Assembly (NCBI GenBank): GCA_024343425.1
Contig: BRLC01000003.1
Coordinates: 186,001-250,000 of the forward strand
Origin: Rhizobiaceae bacterium MnEN-MB40S
Lineage (GTDB): Bacteria; Pseudomonadota; Alphaproteobacteria; Rhizobiales; Rhizobiaceae
Length of the DNA stretch: 64,000 nt
Reading direction: 5' to 3'
The translations under genes were made by a program, and so were the position numbers. Shown piece by piece: positions 37,113 through 47,203 of this stretch (positions are counted from its first letter, which is position 1; every line of letters begins with the position of its first letter). The notes beneath the pieces are model-generated. The model was given only the letters and a program-made list of their open reading frames with translations, ran no database searches and was not told the origin of the DNA.

Positions 37113-38333
37113 ATGGCGCGCGCGATCATCCTGCTTCTGGATTCCTTTGGCATCGGCGGCGCGCCGGACGCGGACGCATTCGGCGACGCCGGTTCGAATA
37201 CGCTAGGACATATCGCCGAATATTGCGCGGCGGGTCTCGCCAACCGCGAGGGCCTTCGCAAGGGACCGCTTCACCTACCGAATCTGGCGTCGCTCGGCCT
37301 CGCCCAGGCGGCGAGAATGGCCTGCGGGTCGGTTCCGGCGGGCGTGGGCTCGGCGTCACGGCCCATCGGCCTCTATGCCTGCGCCAGCGAAGTCTCGAAC
37401 GGCAAGGACACGCCTTCGGGCCACTGGGAAATCGCCGGCGTGCCGGTTACTTTCGACTGGGGTTACTTCCCCGACGCTGAAAACAGCTTTCCGCAGGAAC
37501 TTCTCGACATGATCCATGAGCGGGCGGTCCTGCCCGGCAGCCTCGGCAACCGCCATGCTTCCGGAACCGTTATCATCGAAATGTTCGGCGAAGAACATAT
37601 CCGAACCGGCAAGCCGATCTTCTATACGTCCGCCGACAGCGTGTTTCAGATCGCCGCCCATGAGAAGCATTTCGGGCTCGAGCGGCTTTACAGGCTCTGC
37701 GAGATCGTGCGGGAACTTCTTGATCCGCTGAATATCGGCAGGGTCATCGCGCGTCCGTTCACGGGAGAAACCGCGGCGACTTTCGAACGCACGGGCAATC
37801 GCCGGGACTTTTCGGTGCCGCCGCCCGAACCGACCTTGCTTGACCGCGCCACCAGGGCGGGACTGTCGGTCATCGCCGTCGGGAAGATCGGCGATATTTT
37901 CGCGCATCAGGGAATAAGCGAAGTGCGCAAGGCCAATGGCAACATGGCGTTGTTCGACGCAACGATGAAGGCCATGGACGATGCGCGCGACGGCAGCATC
38001 GTGTTCACGAATTTCGTCGATTTCGACACGCTCTACGGACATCGGCGCGACGTCGCAGGCTATGCGGCGGCGCTTGAAGCCTTCGATCGGCGATTGCCCG
38101 AGATAGCCCGCAAATTGCGGCCCAACGATCTGATCCTGGTCACCGCCGATCATGGCTGTGATCCGACATGGCGCGGCAGCGACCATACGCGCGAGCGCGT
38201 TCCTGTGCTGTGTTTCGGTCCCGGCATCACTCAGGGCTCCGCCGGAATTCGCGACACTTTCGCCGATATCGGCGAATCCATCGCCGCCCATCTCGGCTTG
38301 CCGCCGGGACGCCATGGCGCAAGCTTTCTGTGA
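37113..38333 (+). CDS. deoB: Phosphopentomutase
   Basis: Interconverts ribose/deoxyribose 1-phosphate and 5-phosphate, linking nucleoside breakdown to central metabolism. The 406-residue length is standard. Metal and active-site blocks of the alkaline-phosphatase-like fold are present: [28 protein letters not shown] (with the phospho-acceptor Thr), [13 protein letters not shown] and [18 protein letters not shown]. The ATG at 37113 gives the family start [11 protein letters not shown]; a longer frame from 37038 has no support. upp follows. Confidence 0.97.
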   Translation: MARAIILLLDSFGIGGAPDADAFGDAGSNTLGHIAEYCAAGLANREGLRKGPLHLPNLASLGLAQAARMACGSVPAGVGSASRPIGLYACASEVSNGKDTPSGHWEIAGVPVTFDWGYFPDAENSFPQELLDMIHERAVLPGSLGNRHASGTVIIEMFGEEHIRTGKPIFYTSADSVFQIAAHEKHFGLERLYRLCEIVRELLDPLNIGRVIARPFTGETAATFERTGNRRDFSVPPPEPTLLDRATRAGLSVIAVGKIGDIFAHQGISEVRKANGNMALFDATMKAMDDARDGSIVFTNFVDFDTLYGHRRDVAGYAAALEAFDRRLPEIARKLRPNDLILVTADHGCDPTWRGSDHTRERVPVLCFGPGITQGSAGIRDTFADIGESIAAHLGLPPGRHGASFL

Positions 38334-38474
38334 ACGAAGCGTCCTCCAAAGCTGTGAACAGACCCCCGCAGACTTGACTTTGAGGCTTGTGTGGAGTTGC
38401 TGCACGCAACTTCGACCGGCAATATGGCCTGGCGGCCGCCTTTCGGGCTGCGCCGACAACAAGGAGACTGCGAG

Positions 38475-39104
38475 ATGCACGGCGTCACTGTCATCGATCA
38501 TCCCCTCGTCCAGCACAAGCTGACGATCATGCGCAAGAAGGACACGTCAACGGCCAGCTTCCGCCGCCTGTTGCGCGAGATATCGACGCTGTTGTGCTAC
38601 GAGGTGACGCGGGAGCTGGAGCTGACCGAGGAAGAGATCGAGACGCCGCTCTCGAAGATGAACGCCCCTGTTCTCGCAGGCAAGAAGCTGGTTTTCGCCT
38701 CCATTCTGCGGGCCGGCAACGGGTTGCTTGAAGGCATGCTGGAACTCGTTCCCTCCGCTCGCGTCGCGCATGTCGGCCTCTATCGCGACCACGACACGCT
38801 CGAAGCGATCGAATATTACTTCAAGGCGCCCGAAGACATCAGCGACCGCCTCGTCATCGTGGTCGATCCGATGCTCGCCACCGCCAATTCCGCCATCGCC
38901 GCGATCCAGAAACTCAAGGAGCGGGGTTCCCACAACCTTCGTTTTCTGTGTCTGCTTGCGGCGCCGGAAGGTCTGAAGGCGTTTTGCGAAGCGCATCCGG
39001 ACGTGCCGGTCTTTACGGCCGCCGTCGACAGCCACCTGAACGAGCTTGGCTACATCGTTCCGGGCCTTGGCGATGCAGGCGACCGCATGTACGGGACAAA
39101 GTGA
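38475..39104 (+). CDS. upp: Uracil phosphoribosyltransferase
   Basis: Makes UMP from uracil and PRPP in pyrimidine salvage. The 209-residue product starts [17 protein letters not shown] and ends [14 protein letters not shown], both standard. The PRPP loop is [18 protein letters not shown] and the uracil site is in the C-terminal segment. AAGGAGA precedes the ATG. It follows deoB by 141 bases and belongs to the nucleoside salvage cluster with the genes on the opposite strand. Confidence 0.97.
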   Translation: MHGVTVIDHPLVQHKLTIMRKKDTSTASFRRLLREISTLLCYEVTRELELTEEEIETPLSKMNAPVLAGKKLVFASILRAGNGLLEGMLELVPSARVAHVGLYRDHDTLEAIEYYFKAPEDISDRLVIVVDPMLATANSAIAAIQKLKERGSHNLRFLCLLAAPEGLKAFCEAHPDVPVFTAAVDSHLNELGYIVPGLGDAGDRMYGTK

Positions 39105-39218
39105 CGGTCTTTACCCGCTGCTTACCAAGAATTCAGTGAATCGCGCTGAAATTCGGGAATTCAGGACGCATTAGGCGGCGTCGGCTATAGCATGGCGATA
39201 CTCGAACGGAGATCGACC

Positions 39219-39719
39219 ATGCACCGGGTGCTTGTATTCGCCGCCCTTGCGATCGGCTTATCCCTGGCTGTTCCCTCGCTGCTTTCCGAAAGGAGCGCCG
39301 GAGAAACAGCCGCCGAACTTGCGGCCGCCGGACAAACGCCCGCCACAAGTCGCACGGTTCGGATCGACGCTGACCGCTCCGGTCATTTCACGGCGGAATT
39401 CGAGATCAACGGACGCAAGGTGGACGGTCTGATCGACACCGGCGCCACGGCTGTTGCAATCAACGAGACCATGGCGAGAAAACTGGGCGTGAGGCTGAAA
39501 CCGGCGGATTTCACGCGCCGGGTCCAGACCGCCAATGGCGCAATCGCCGTCGCCCCTGTAGTCCTCAAACGTATGGACCTCGGACCCATTCGCGTCAGGG
39601 ACGTTCAGGCCGTGGTCATCGCAGACGACAGCCTGGCCCATACGCTGATCGGCATGAGCTTTCTGAAGCGACTCCGCTCCTACCGAGTGGAAAACGACAC
39701 GCTTGTATTGTCGCTCTAG
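39219..39719 (+). CDS. Retropepsin-like clan AA aspartic protease
   Basis: A 166-residue protein with an N-terminal membrane anchor or signal (VLVFAALAIGLSLAVPSLL) and a retropepsin fold: FEINGRKVDGLIDTGATAVAI holds the DTGAT active site, and HTLIGMSFLKRL resembles the second hallmark. It matches the bacterial single-domain aspartic proteases often annotated as TIGR02281. It likely acts as a dimer in the periplasm; the substrate is unknown. The ATG at 39219 follows CGGAG; an upstream ATG at 39192 is possible. It converges on deoA with a 4-base stop overlap. Confidence 0.88.
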   Translation: MHRVLVFAALAIGLSLAVPSLLSERSAGETAAELAAAGQTPATSRTVRIDADRSGHFTAEFEINGRKVDGLIDTGATAVAINETMARKLGVRLKPADFTRRVQTANGAIAVAPVVLKRMDLGPIRVRDVQAVVIADDSLAHTLIGMSFLKRLRSYRVENDTLVLSL

Positions 39720-41035
39720 GCCGTAATGCGATCGAGTATCACCGGTCGCGTGGACGGCGCATTTTGTGCAATTTCGTAGCATCCAAGAAGGGTCGCAGCC
39801 GCGGCGTCGGCGTCATCTTGCGAGCGGGCGTGAACCCTGCCAATCGGGTCGCCCGGTTCGAGGACGGCGCCGACTGGCGCAAGATCCGAATATCCGACGG
39901 CGTGATCGACATCGTCCTGCGGGCGCGTGCGGCCGCCGCCGAGCGCGACGACGCCGAGCCCGACGCCACGGGTGTCGACCGAGGCGACATGGCCGCCGGC
40001 GCTTGTAACGACGTCACGGATAAGGGGCGCCTCAGGCAGATAGGAACTGCTTTCTTCGACAAAGTCGGCCGGACCTCCGAGCGCCGCCGCCATGCGACCG
40101 AACCGTTCGGCCGCCTGACCGGACGCCAGCGCTTCCATCGCCTGTTTGTCAGCGGCTTCCGCCGAGCCGGCCACGCCGGATGACATGAGCATCTCAGCGG
40201 CAAGCGCCAGAACCACTTGCTCCAGTCTGGCGTCGCGATTCGCGCCGGTCAGGAAATCGACTGCGTTGCGCACCTCGACGGCGTTGCCCGCCGCGCTCGC
40301 GAGCGGCTCGTTCATGTCGGTCACCAGGGCGACGGTCGCCAGCCCCGCGCCATTTGCAACCTCGACCAGGCTTTGCGCCAGACTGCGGGCGTCGTCGTCC
40401 GCGCCCATGAAGGCGCCGCTGCCGGTCTTGACGTCGAGCACCAGGGTTTGAAGCCCCGCGGCAAGTTTTTTCGACAGGATCGACGCGGTGATCAAGGGGA
40501 TCGATTCGACCGTCGCGGTCACGTCGCGCACGCCGTATATGCGGCGATCGGCCGGCGCCAGGTCTCCTGTCTGTCCGATAATCGCACAGCCGATATCGGT
40601 CACAACGCGCCGGAAAAGATCATTGTCCGGCGTGACCGAGTAACCCGGTATCGATTCCATCTTGTCCAGGGTGCCGCCCGTATGGCCGAGACCCCGGCCA
40701 GAGATCATCGGCACAGCGAGCCCGCAGGCCGCAACGATCGGCGCGAGCATCAAGGAGACATTGTCGCCGACGCCGCCGGTCGAATGTTTGTCGGCGATCG
40801 GTCTGTCTATCCCGGGCCAGGCCAGAACGTCCCCGGAATCCCGCATGGCGAGCGTCAGCGCGACGATTTCGTCGCGCGTCATGCCGTTGAGGAATACGGC
40901 CATGGCGAACGCCGCTATCTGGCCCTCGCTGACCCGGTCATCGGTCACTCCGCGAATGAAATCGCCGATCTCGCCGGGCTCAAGCGTCTGCCGGTCCCGT
41001 TTCCTGCGTATGATTTCCTGGGGCAGAAACGCCAT
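39716..41035 (-). CDS. deoA: Thymidine phosphorylase
   Basis: Splits thymidine (and deoxyuridine) into base and deoxyribose 1-phosphate. The 439-residue product has LPQEIIRRKRDRQTLEPGEI at the start, the glycine-rich KHSTGGVGDNVSLMLAP and SGRGLGHTGGTLDKMESIPG, and LDVKTGSGAFM. It is the last gene of the leftward nucleoside operon (ABC ATPase, two permeases, cdd, purine phosphorylase, deoA), 38 bases after the purine enzyme. Confidence 0.97.
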   Translation of the reverse strand: MAFLPQEIIRRKRDRQTLEPGEIGDFIRGVTDDRVSEGQIAAFAMAVFLNGMTRDEIVALTLAMRDSGDVLAWPGIDRPIADKHSTGGVGDNVSLMLAPIVAACGLAVPMISGRGLGHTGGTLDKMESIPGYSVTPDNDLFRRVVTDIGCAIIGQTGDLAPADRRIYGVRDVTATVESIPLITASILSKKLAAGLQTLVLDVKTGSGAFMGADDDARSLAQSLVEVANGAGLATVALVTDMNEPLASAAGNAVEVRNAVDFLTGANRDARLEQVVLALAAEMLMSSGVAGSAEAADKQAMEALASGQAAERFGRMAAALGGPADFVEESSSYLPEAPLIRDVVTSAGGHVASVDTRGVGLGVVALGGGRTRPQDDVDHAVGYSDLAPVGAVLEPGDPIGRVHARSQDDADAAAATLLGCYEIAQNAPSTRPVILDRITA

Positions 41036-41073
41036 TGCGTCCTCGAATTCCTGTGCTGGGGCGCCTTACGTTG

Positions 41074-41868
41074 TCAGACCAGCGTCTGAACTGTCTTGAA
41101 CAGGATGTCGGCCAGACGGGCGCCGCCGATAGGCGCCATATCCTTGGTTTCCTGATGGGACAGCTCGTCGCCGCTCATGCCGGCTGCAAGATTGGTGATA
41201 ACGGATGCCGCGGCGACGCGCATGCCGAGGAAGCGCGCGAGAATGACTTCCGGAACTGTCGACATGCCGACAGCGTCGGCTCCGATCGTTCGGGCCATGC
41301 GGATTTCAGCGGGCGTTTCGAAGCTCGGACCTGAAAACCACATATAGACGCCGCGATGCAGGAAATGTCCGCACTGTTGTGCCGCGGCGTCCATGGCCGC
41401 GCGCATGTCCGCATCGTAGGCGCTCGTCAGACCGACGAACCGCCGATCGCTTGTCTCGCCGAAAAGCGGGTTGGAGCCCGAGAAATTGATATGATCGGTG
41501 ATCTGCATGACCGAACCGGCCGGCATCTCGGGATGCAACGAGCCGGCGGCGTTCGTCAGAAACAGCTTTTCGACGCCGAGGGCGCGCAGCGTCTCAAGCG
41601 GCGCGCGCATGGCCGACGCGTCGCCATGCTCGTAATAGTGAGCGCGGCCCGACAGCATGATGACGGGGCAAGCGCCCATGACGCCGGCGACGAGTTCCGC
41701 CGCGTGTCCGGAGACGCCTGATCCGGGAAAACCATCAAGATCGCCATAGGGGATCCGGACCGGATCGCTGACCCTTTCGGCGAGTGTTCCGAGGCCGGAA
41801 CCGAGCACAATGGCCGTCTTTGGTTCAAGGCTCCCGATGCGGGAGCGTATCGTCGTGGCGGCGTACAT
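41074..41868 (-). CDS. punA: Purine nucleoside phosphorylase (trimeric PNP family)
   Basis: Splits purine nucleosides with phosphate. The 264-residue product has the trimeric-family motifs TAIVLGSGLGTLAE (here KTAIVLGSGLG), SGRAHYYEHGD (phosphate site), LTNAAGSLHPEMPAG and SGPSFETPAEIRM, and GADAVGMSTVPEVILAR. This is the human/PunA type, not hexameric DeoD. It lies 2 bases after cdd. Confidence 0.95.
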   Translation of the reverse strand: MYAATTIRSRIGSLEPKTAIVLGSGLGTLAERVSDPVRIPYGDLDGFPGSGVSGHAAELVAGVMGACPVIMLSGRAHYYEHGDASAMRAPLETLRALGVEKLFLTNAAGSLHPEMPAGSVMQITDHINFSGSNPLFGETSDRRFVGLTSAYDADMRAAMDAAAQQCGHFLHRGVYMWFSGPSFETPAEIRMARTIGADAVGMSTVPEVILARFLGMRVAAASVITNLAAGMSGDELSHQETKDMAPIGGARLADILFKTVQTLV

Positions 41869-41870
41869 GA

Positions 41871-42260
41871 TCAGAGGTCGCCGCCATCGAAGGCCAGCGG
41901 CAGCAATTCAGCCATGGTGACCGTCTTGACGACGCCGTTGGCGTCGCACAGATGCACAGGCGTTTCCGGTTCGGAAAATTCGGCAAGCCGCTGTCGGCAT
42001 CCGCCGCACGGCGTGCAGGCGACCATCTTTTCCGCGATCACCGCAACTTCCGTAATCTTGCGCGCGCCGCCCATGATCATGTGGCCGATGGCGGTCGTTT
42101 CAGCGCACCATCCTTCCGGGAAGGATGCGATCTCGACATTCGCGCCGGAATATATTTTTCCGTCCTCGGCGCGAATGGCGGCGCCTACGGGAAAGTCCGA
42201 GTAACGCGCATAGCACTTGGCCATTGCATCGCGCGCAGCAACAAACAGTTCGTGGGACAT
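41871..42260 (-). CDS. cdd: Cytidine deaminase
   Basis: Deaminates cytidine and deoxycytidine to uridines. The 129-residue tetrameric-type enzyme has GANVEIASFPEGWCAETTAIG, with the first zinc Cys and catalytic Glu in CAE, and TPCGGCRQRLAEF for the other two zinc Cys residues. It lies 4 bases after the second permease, between transport and phosphorolysis genes. Confidence 0.96.
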   Translation of the reverse strand: MSHELFVAARDAMAKCYARYSDFPVGAAIRAEDGKIYSGANVEIASFPEGWCAETTAIGHMIMGGARKITEVAVIAEKMVACTPCGGCRQRLAEFSEPETPVHLCDANGVVKTVTMAELLPLAFDGGDL

Positions 42261-42264
42261 AACG

Positions 42265-43239
42265 CTAGCGCTCCTTCACATAGGGCACGCCGCCGGCCTT
42301 GGGCGGAATGGCTTTGCCGATGAAGCCCGCAAGCAGAATCACCGTCAGCACGTAAGGCAGCGCCTGCATGAACTGGACCGGAACAGTGCCGATGAGCGGC
42401 AGGCTCTGTCCTTGCAGCAGGATGCCGAGGGCGTCGAGGAACCCGAACAGGAGGCAGGCGAACATGACGTTGACCGGACGCCACTTGGCGAAGATCAGGG
42501 CGGCGAGCGCGATGAATCCCTTGCCCGCCGTCATGCCCTTCACGAAGCCGGCGGCGACCGCCATGGAGAGATAGGCGCCCGCGATGCCGCACAGGATTCC
42601 GCAACAGATGACTGCCAGATAGCGCATCCGGGTCACCGATATGCCGGCCGTATCGACGGCGCCGGGATTTTCACCGACCGCGCGCAGGCGCAGGCCGAAC
42701 CGGGTGCGGTGCAGCACCCACCAGGTGAACGGCACCATGGCGAATGCGAAATAGGTCAGCACGAAATGACCGGATATGAGATTGGTGTAGATCGGCCCCA
42801 GGAAAGGAATGTCCGCAAGGGCGTCGGCAAAGGGCAATTCAACCGCCTGGAAGCGCGAATCCCCGGTCAGGGCCGGCGTGCGGCCGCCCTGCCGGAACCA
42901 GGCCTGGCCGAGAATGACCGTAGCGCCGAGCGCGATGAAGTTGATGGCGACGCCGGAGACGATCTGGTTGCCGCGCTGTGTGATCGACGCGAAGCCATGA
43001 ACGAGCGCAAGCGCCAGCGAAACCAGGATGGCGACGCCGAGACCCAGGTAAGCGGACTGGAACACCGCGGCGGCGGCGCCTCCGCCGAAAGCGGCCGCCA
43101 GCATCTTGCCTTCCAGCCCGATGTCGAAAACACCCGAGCGTTCCGAAAACAGGCCGGCGAGGGCTGCAAGGATCAAGGGAACCGAGAGGCGGATCGTGCC
43201 TTCCAGCGTGACGAGCATTATTCCGAAAGCCTGATCCAT
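42265..43239 (-). CDS. Nucleoside ABC transporter permease (second)
   Basis: A 324-residue multispanning protein of the BmpC/NupQ type in the branched-chain/ribose-like permease superfamily. It has about eight helices, SERSGVFDIGLEGKMLAAAF, GLRLRAVGENPGAVDTAGI and GKGFIALAALIFAKWRPVN. It starts 3 bases after the partner permease and precedes cdd, which points to nucleoside uptake. Confidence 0.93.
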   Translation of the reverse strand: MDQAFGIMLVTLEGTIRLSVPLILAALAGLFSERSGVFDIGLEGKMLAAAFGGGAAAAVFQSAYLGLGVAILVSLALALVHGFASITQRGNQIVSGVAINFIALGATVILGQAWFRQGGRTPALTGDSRFQAVELPFADALADIPFLGPIYTNLISGHFVLTYFAFAMVPFTWWVLHRTRFGLRLRAVGENPGAVDTAGISVTRMRYLAVICCGILCGIAGAYLSMAVAAGFVKGMTAGKGFIALAALIFAKWRPVNVMFACLLFGFLDALGILLQGQSLPLIGTVPVQFMQALPYVLTVILLAGFIGKAIPPKAGGVPYVKER

Positions 43240-43242
43240 CGT

Positions 43243-44379
43243 CTATTCCCCCGCCTCGGTCGCTGCAGCCGGCTTGCCGACGCCTTGCATGGTAGCGAAG
43301 AAGGCCGTGATCGCGGGCCGGAACATATGTTCCAGCGCGCCAGCGAACAGGATGACAAGGCCCTGGATGATGGTGATCATGTCGCGGGAGATCTGCGGCA
43401 TCTCGAAGGAGATTTCGGCGCCGCCCTGATAGAGCACGCCGAAAAGGATGGCGGCCGGAATGATGCCGGCCGGATGCGACCGGCCCATCAGCGCCACGGC
43501 GATGCCGACGAAACCGGCGCCGGTCACGAAATCGAGCTGCATGCGCTGCTGGTCGCCCATGATCGGGTTCAGCGCCATCATGCCTGCAAGCGCGCCAGAG
43601 ATGATCATGGTGATGATGATGATCCGTGCTTCCTTCATGCCGGCGTATCGCGCGGCGGTGGGGCTGTGGCCCATGGTGCGCATTTCGTAGCCGAATTTGG
43701 TGCGCCAGATCAGCAGCCAAACGAGCACGCAGCAGACAAGCGCCAGGAGGAAGGACACGTTGAACGGCGCGCCGCCGATATCAAGACCGAAGATCGACAT
43801 CAGCCAGTCGAGCTTCGGCAATTCCCCGCCCTCGGTGAAGGTGCGGGTCTGCGGCGCCATCGACCCGACCGGTTTCAACACATCGACCAGCATGAAAACC
43901 ATCACACTGGAAGCAATGAAGTTGAACATGATCGTGGTGATCACGATGTGGCTGCCGCGTTTGGCCTGCAGGTAACCCGGAATGAAGGCCCAGGCCGCGC
44001 CGAAAAAAGCCGAGCCAGCGATCGCGACCAGGAATGTCAGATACCACGGAAAGATCCCGTCGAAGGCCAGACAGGCCAAGGCGACGCCAAGACCGCCGAT
44101 ATAGGCCTGCCCCTCGCCGCCGATATTGAACAATCCGCAATGGAACGCCACCGCCACTGCAAGCCCGGTGAAGATGAAGTTCGTGGCGTAGTAGAGCGTA
44201 AAGCCGATGCCTTCGCCATACCCGAACGCGCCCTGAATGAGCAGCGAGGCTGCGCGCAAGGGGCTCTCGCCGACCAGAAGCACGACAAGACCGGCCACCA
44301 GAAATGCGAAGACGAGATTGATCAGCGGGATCAGGCCGTATTCGACCCAGCCCGGCAGTTTTCCAAACGGCGCGCTCAT
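43243..44379 (-). CDS. Nucleoside ABC transporter permease (first)
   Basis: A 378-residue partner permease of the BmpC/NupP type. It has HCGLFNIGGEGQAYIGGLG, the signature shared with its partner, and RTKFGYEMRTMGHSPTAARYAGM as the ATPase-contact region. It overlaps the ATPase gene by 4 bases (ATGA). The C-terminal tail is Ala/Glu-rich. Confidence 0.93.
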   Translation of the reverse strand: MSAPFGKLPGWVEYGLIPLINLVFAFLVAGLVVLLVGESPLRAASLLIQGAFGYGEGIGFTLYYATNFIFTGLAVAVAFHCGLFNIGGEGQAYIGGLGVALACLAFDGIFPWYLTFLVAIAGSAFFGAAWAFIPGYLQAKRGSHIVITTIMFNFIASSVMVFMLVDVLKPVGSMAPQTRTFTEGGELPKLDWLMSIFGLDIGGAPFNVSFLLALVCCVLVWLLIWRTKFGYEMRTMGHSPTAARYAGMKEARIIIITMIISGALAGMMALNPIMGDQQRMQLDFVTGAGFVGIAVALMGRSHPAGIIPAAILFGVLYQGGAEISFEMPQISRDMITIIQGLVILFAGALEHMFRPAITAFFATMQGVGKPAAATEAGE

Positions 44380-45911
44380 TCAGCCGCCTCCATCGGTTCC
44401 TCGACGCCCGCCATCAGCAGCCCCAGTTCGGATTCAGATGCATCGGGCGACCGTTCGCCGACGATGCGGCCGGCGAACATGACGAGGATGCGGTCGGACA
44501 GCGACCGGATTTCGTCGAGTTCGACCGACACCAGCAGCACGGCCTTGCCGGCGTCGCGCATCTCGATAATGCGTTTGTGGATGAACTCGATGGCCCCGAC
44601 GTCGACGCCGCGGGTCGGCTGGCCGATCACGAGCACCGTGGGATCACGCTCCATCTCGCGGGCGAGCACAATCTTCTGCTGGTTGCCGCCGGAGAAATTG
44701 GCGGTCTTCAATCGCACGTCGGGCGGACGAATGTCATATTGCTCCGCGGTCTGCTGCGCATGGCTCCGGATGCTGCCAAGATTGAGCATGGGCCCGTTGA
44801 GATATTCCTGATCGTAGTGATAGCCGAGAATGGCGTTCTCGTTCTCCTCGAAGGCCAGCACCAGGCCCATGTGATGACGGTCTTCCGGCACATGCGCCAT
44901 CTTTCGCTTGCGCAGATCGGCGGGGTCGGCTTCGCCGGTCACGTCGATCGGTTCGTTGCACAGCATGACCTGGCCGCTTACGGCTCGGCGGATTCCGGTG
45001 ATCGTCTCCAGCAGTTCCGACTGGCCGTTGCCGGCCACGCCGGCGATTCCGACGATTTCGCCGGCGCGCACGTCGAGCGACACGTTGTCGACCATGGTCA
45101 CGCCGCGACCGTCCTTGACGGTCAGGTTCTCGACCGAGAGCTGGACGTCCTTCGGTTTCGACTCGCCCTTTTCCACGCGCAGCAGTACGCGCCGCCCGAC
45201 CATAAGCTCGGCCAGTTCCTCGACCGAGGTCTCAGAAGTCTTGCGCGTCGCCACCATCTCGCCACGACGCATCACCGAAACCTCGTCGGTGATCGCCATG
45301 ATCTCGCGCAGCTTGTGGGTGATGAAGATGATCGTCTTGCCCTGTTGGCGAAGCTGCTCGAGAATCCGGAACAGGTGATCGGCTTCGGCCGGCGTCAGAA
45401 CGCCAGTGGGTTCATCGAGAATCAGGATGTCGGCGCCGCGATAAAGGGCCTTCAGGATTTCCACCCTTTGCTGCAAGCCGACGGGCAATTCCTCGATGAC
45501 GGCGTCCGGGTTGACCTCGAGCGAATATTCCTTTTCCAGACGCTTCAATTCCGCGCGCGCCCGGGTGATGCCCTTGTTGAGAATGGCGTTTTCTTCCGCG
45601 CCCAGCATCACGTTTTCAAGAACGGAGAAGTTTTCCACCAGCATGAAATGCTGGTGCACCATGCCGATCCCCGCCTCGATCGCGACGTTGGGATCGCGGA
45701 TGACGATCTTGTCGCCCCCCACGAAGATGTCGCCGGCGTCGGCCTGATAGAAGCCGTACAGAATCGACATGAGCGTCGACTTGCCTGCGCCGTTTTCCCC
45801 GATAATGCCGTGAATGGTTCCCCTGCGAACCTGCAGATTGATATTCTTGTTGGCGTGGACGGCACCGAAACTTTTGTCGATACCTCGCAATTCAATCGCC
45901 AGACTGTCCAT
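44376..45911 (-). CDS. Nucleoside ABC transporter double ATPase
   Basis: A 511-residue ATPase with two fused nucleotide-binding domains, as in ribose and nucleoside importers. The first has GENGAGKSTLMSILYGF and ILDEPTGVLTPAEAD; the second has GVAGNGQSELLETITG (degenerate Walker A, as in this family) and SGGNQQKIVLAREMERDP. It drives the two permeases downstream. The ATG at 45911 gives a family-typical start; the same frame is open to 46985 but that part overlaps the divergent alcohol dehydrogenase gene. The usual BMP lipoprotein gene is not upstream. Confidence 0.94.
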   Translation of the reverse strand: MDSLAIELRGIDKSFGAVHANKNINLQVRRGTIHGIIGENGAGKSTLMSILYGFYQADAGDIFVGGDKIVIRDPNVAIEAGIGMVHQHFMLVENFSVLENVMLGAEENAILNKGITRARAELKRLEKEYSLEVNPDAVIEELPVGLQQRVEILKALYRGADILILDEPTGVLTPAEADHLFRILEQLRQQGKTIIFITHKLREIMAITDEVSVMRRGEMVATRKTSETSVEELAELMVGRRVLLRVEKGESKPKDVQLSVENLTVKDGRGVTMVDNVSLDVRAGEIVGIAGVAGNGQSELLETITGIRRAVSGQVMLCNEPIDVTGEADPADLRKRKMAHVPEDRHHMGLVLAFEENENAILGYHYDQEYLNGPMLNLGSIRSHAQQTAEQYDIRPPDVRLKTANFSGGNQQKIVLAREMERDPTVLVIGQPTRGVDVGAIEFIHKRIIEMRDAGKAVLLVSVELDEIRSLSDRILVMFAGRIVGERSPDASESELGLLMAGVEEPMEAAE

Positions 45912-46028
45912 GCGTGACCTTATTTTATCATCTGGTATAAAAACGACTGTATTCGCCTGTTGAATGCGACACCAGCCCAATTTATGGGTTTTTTCACAGG
46001 GACGACTCAGCGCCAGCCGGGAGGAACG

Positions 46029-47201
46029 ATGCCGCCATTTACATTCAACACGACCCCGCAGATCGTCGCGAGACCCGGAGCTTGCGCGCAAATAGCGGAG
46101 ATTGCCGGCCCACTTCTCGGCGAACGCGTCCTGTTCGTTACGGACAGGGGCATACGCAACGTCGGTCTGGAACGCACAGCCCTGGCCGCGCTCGAAGCGG
46201 CCGGACATTCCATCACGATCTTCGACGAGGTCGAAGCCGACCCCAGTCTGGACACGCTTGAAAAGGCGATCGCCATTGCCCGCGAGGGCGACGCAACCGG
46301 TGTTTTCGCGCTCGGCGGCGGTTCGTCGCTGGACGTCGCAAAGCTGACCGCGCTGATCGCCGGCTCCGGCGAGGATATCGACGAAGCCTGGGGCGTGGGC
46401 AATGCGAAGGGACCGCGGCTGCCGCTGGTTCTTGCCCCGACAACCGCCGGCACGGGGTCGGAGGTCACGCCGGTATCGATCATCACGGTGGGCGGAGACG
46501 AGAAACGCGGCGTGTCGTCGCCGCTCATCCTGCCGGATATCGCCGTGCTGGACGCCGAACTGACGCTCACCCTGCCGGCGCCGACGACGGCTGCAACCGG
46601 TATCGACGCCATGGTGCACGCCATCGAGGCCTATGCGTCGAAAAGCGCCAACAACAATCCGGTATCCCGCATGCTGGCGAAAGAGGCGCTCAGACTGCTC
46701 GGCGCCAATATAAAAACGGTGATCGAACGCCCGGAGGATATCGATGCGCGCAGCGCCATGCTGCTCGGCTCCACGCTGGCCGGCATGGCCTTCGCGAATT
46801 CGCCTGTCGCGGCCGTGCATGCGCTCGCCTATCCGATCGGCGGAACGTTTCACATTCCGCATGGTCTTTCCAATGCGCTGGTGCTGACGGAGGTCCTGCG
46901 CTTCAATGGAGCCGAGACGCAGAACGGGTCTGCCGCGCGCTACGCCGAACTGGCGCCATGCGCCTTTGCGGATTTTCCCGACCATGGCGGCACGCAGGCC
47001 AATTGCGCCGCCTTCATCGAGAGGCTCGCCGACCTTTCAACCGCGGTTGGTCTGCCGAAACGGCTGCGCGACGTCGGCATCGGCGAGGAGGCGCTGCCAC
47101 AGATGGCGCGAGACGCGATGAAACAGACGCGGCTGCTCGTCAACAATCCGCGCGAGGTCAGCGAGGCGGACGCGCTCGCTATCTACCGGGCGGCCTGGTG
47201 A
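46029..47201 (+). CDS. Iron-containing alcohol dehydrogenase
   Basis: A 390-residue member of the group III (iron) alcohol dehydrogenases. GVFALGGGSSLDVAKLTALI binds the nucleotide, PTTAGTGSEVTPVSII follows, and metal ligands lie in GIDAMVHAIEAY and HALAYPIGGTFHIPHGLSNA. The substrate cannot be set from sequence; family members use short alcohols, lactaldehyde or maleylacetate. The ATG at 46029 follows GGGAGGAA; an upstream TTG at 45960 would add 23 residues. The thioesterase follows at once. Confidence 0.92.
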   Translation: MPPFTFNTTPQIVARPGACAQIAEIAGPLLGERVLFVTDRGIRNVGLERTALAALEAAGHSITIFDEVEADPSLDTLEKAIAIAREGDATGVFALGGGSSLDVAKLTALIAGSGEDIDEAWGVGNAKGPRLPLVLAPTTAGTGSEVTPVSIITVGGDEKRGVSSPLILPDIAVLDAELTLTLPAPTTAATGIDAMVHAIEAYASKSANNNPVSRMLAKEALRLLGANIKTVIERPEDIDARSAMLLGSTLAGMAFANSPVAAVHALAYPIGGTFHIPHGLSNALVLTEVLRFNGAETQNGSAARYAELAPCAFADFPDHGGTQANCAAFIERLADLSTAVGLPKRLRDVGIGEEALPQMARDAMKQTRLLVNNPREVSEADALAIYRAAW

Positions 47202-47203
47202 CC

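Noticed and set aside
42052..42260. Possible altered active site in cytidine deaminase because CAE replaces HAE.
   Set aside because: The tetrameric bacterial enzymes use Cys at this zinc position, so this is normal for the family.
42217..44811. An 864-codon plus-strand frame opposite the nucleoside transporter and cdd.
   Set aside because: It spans several clear minus-strand genes and its translation is repetitive His/Asp/Gly without recognisable folds.
45912..46985. N-terminal extension of the nucleoside ABC ATPase frame to 869 residues.
   Set aside because: The extension is antisense to the iron alcohol dehydrogenase and lacks motifs; the ATG at 45911 begins a normal-length ATPase.
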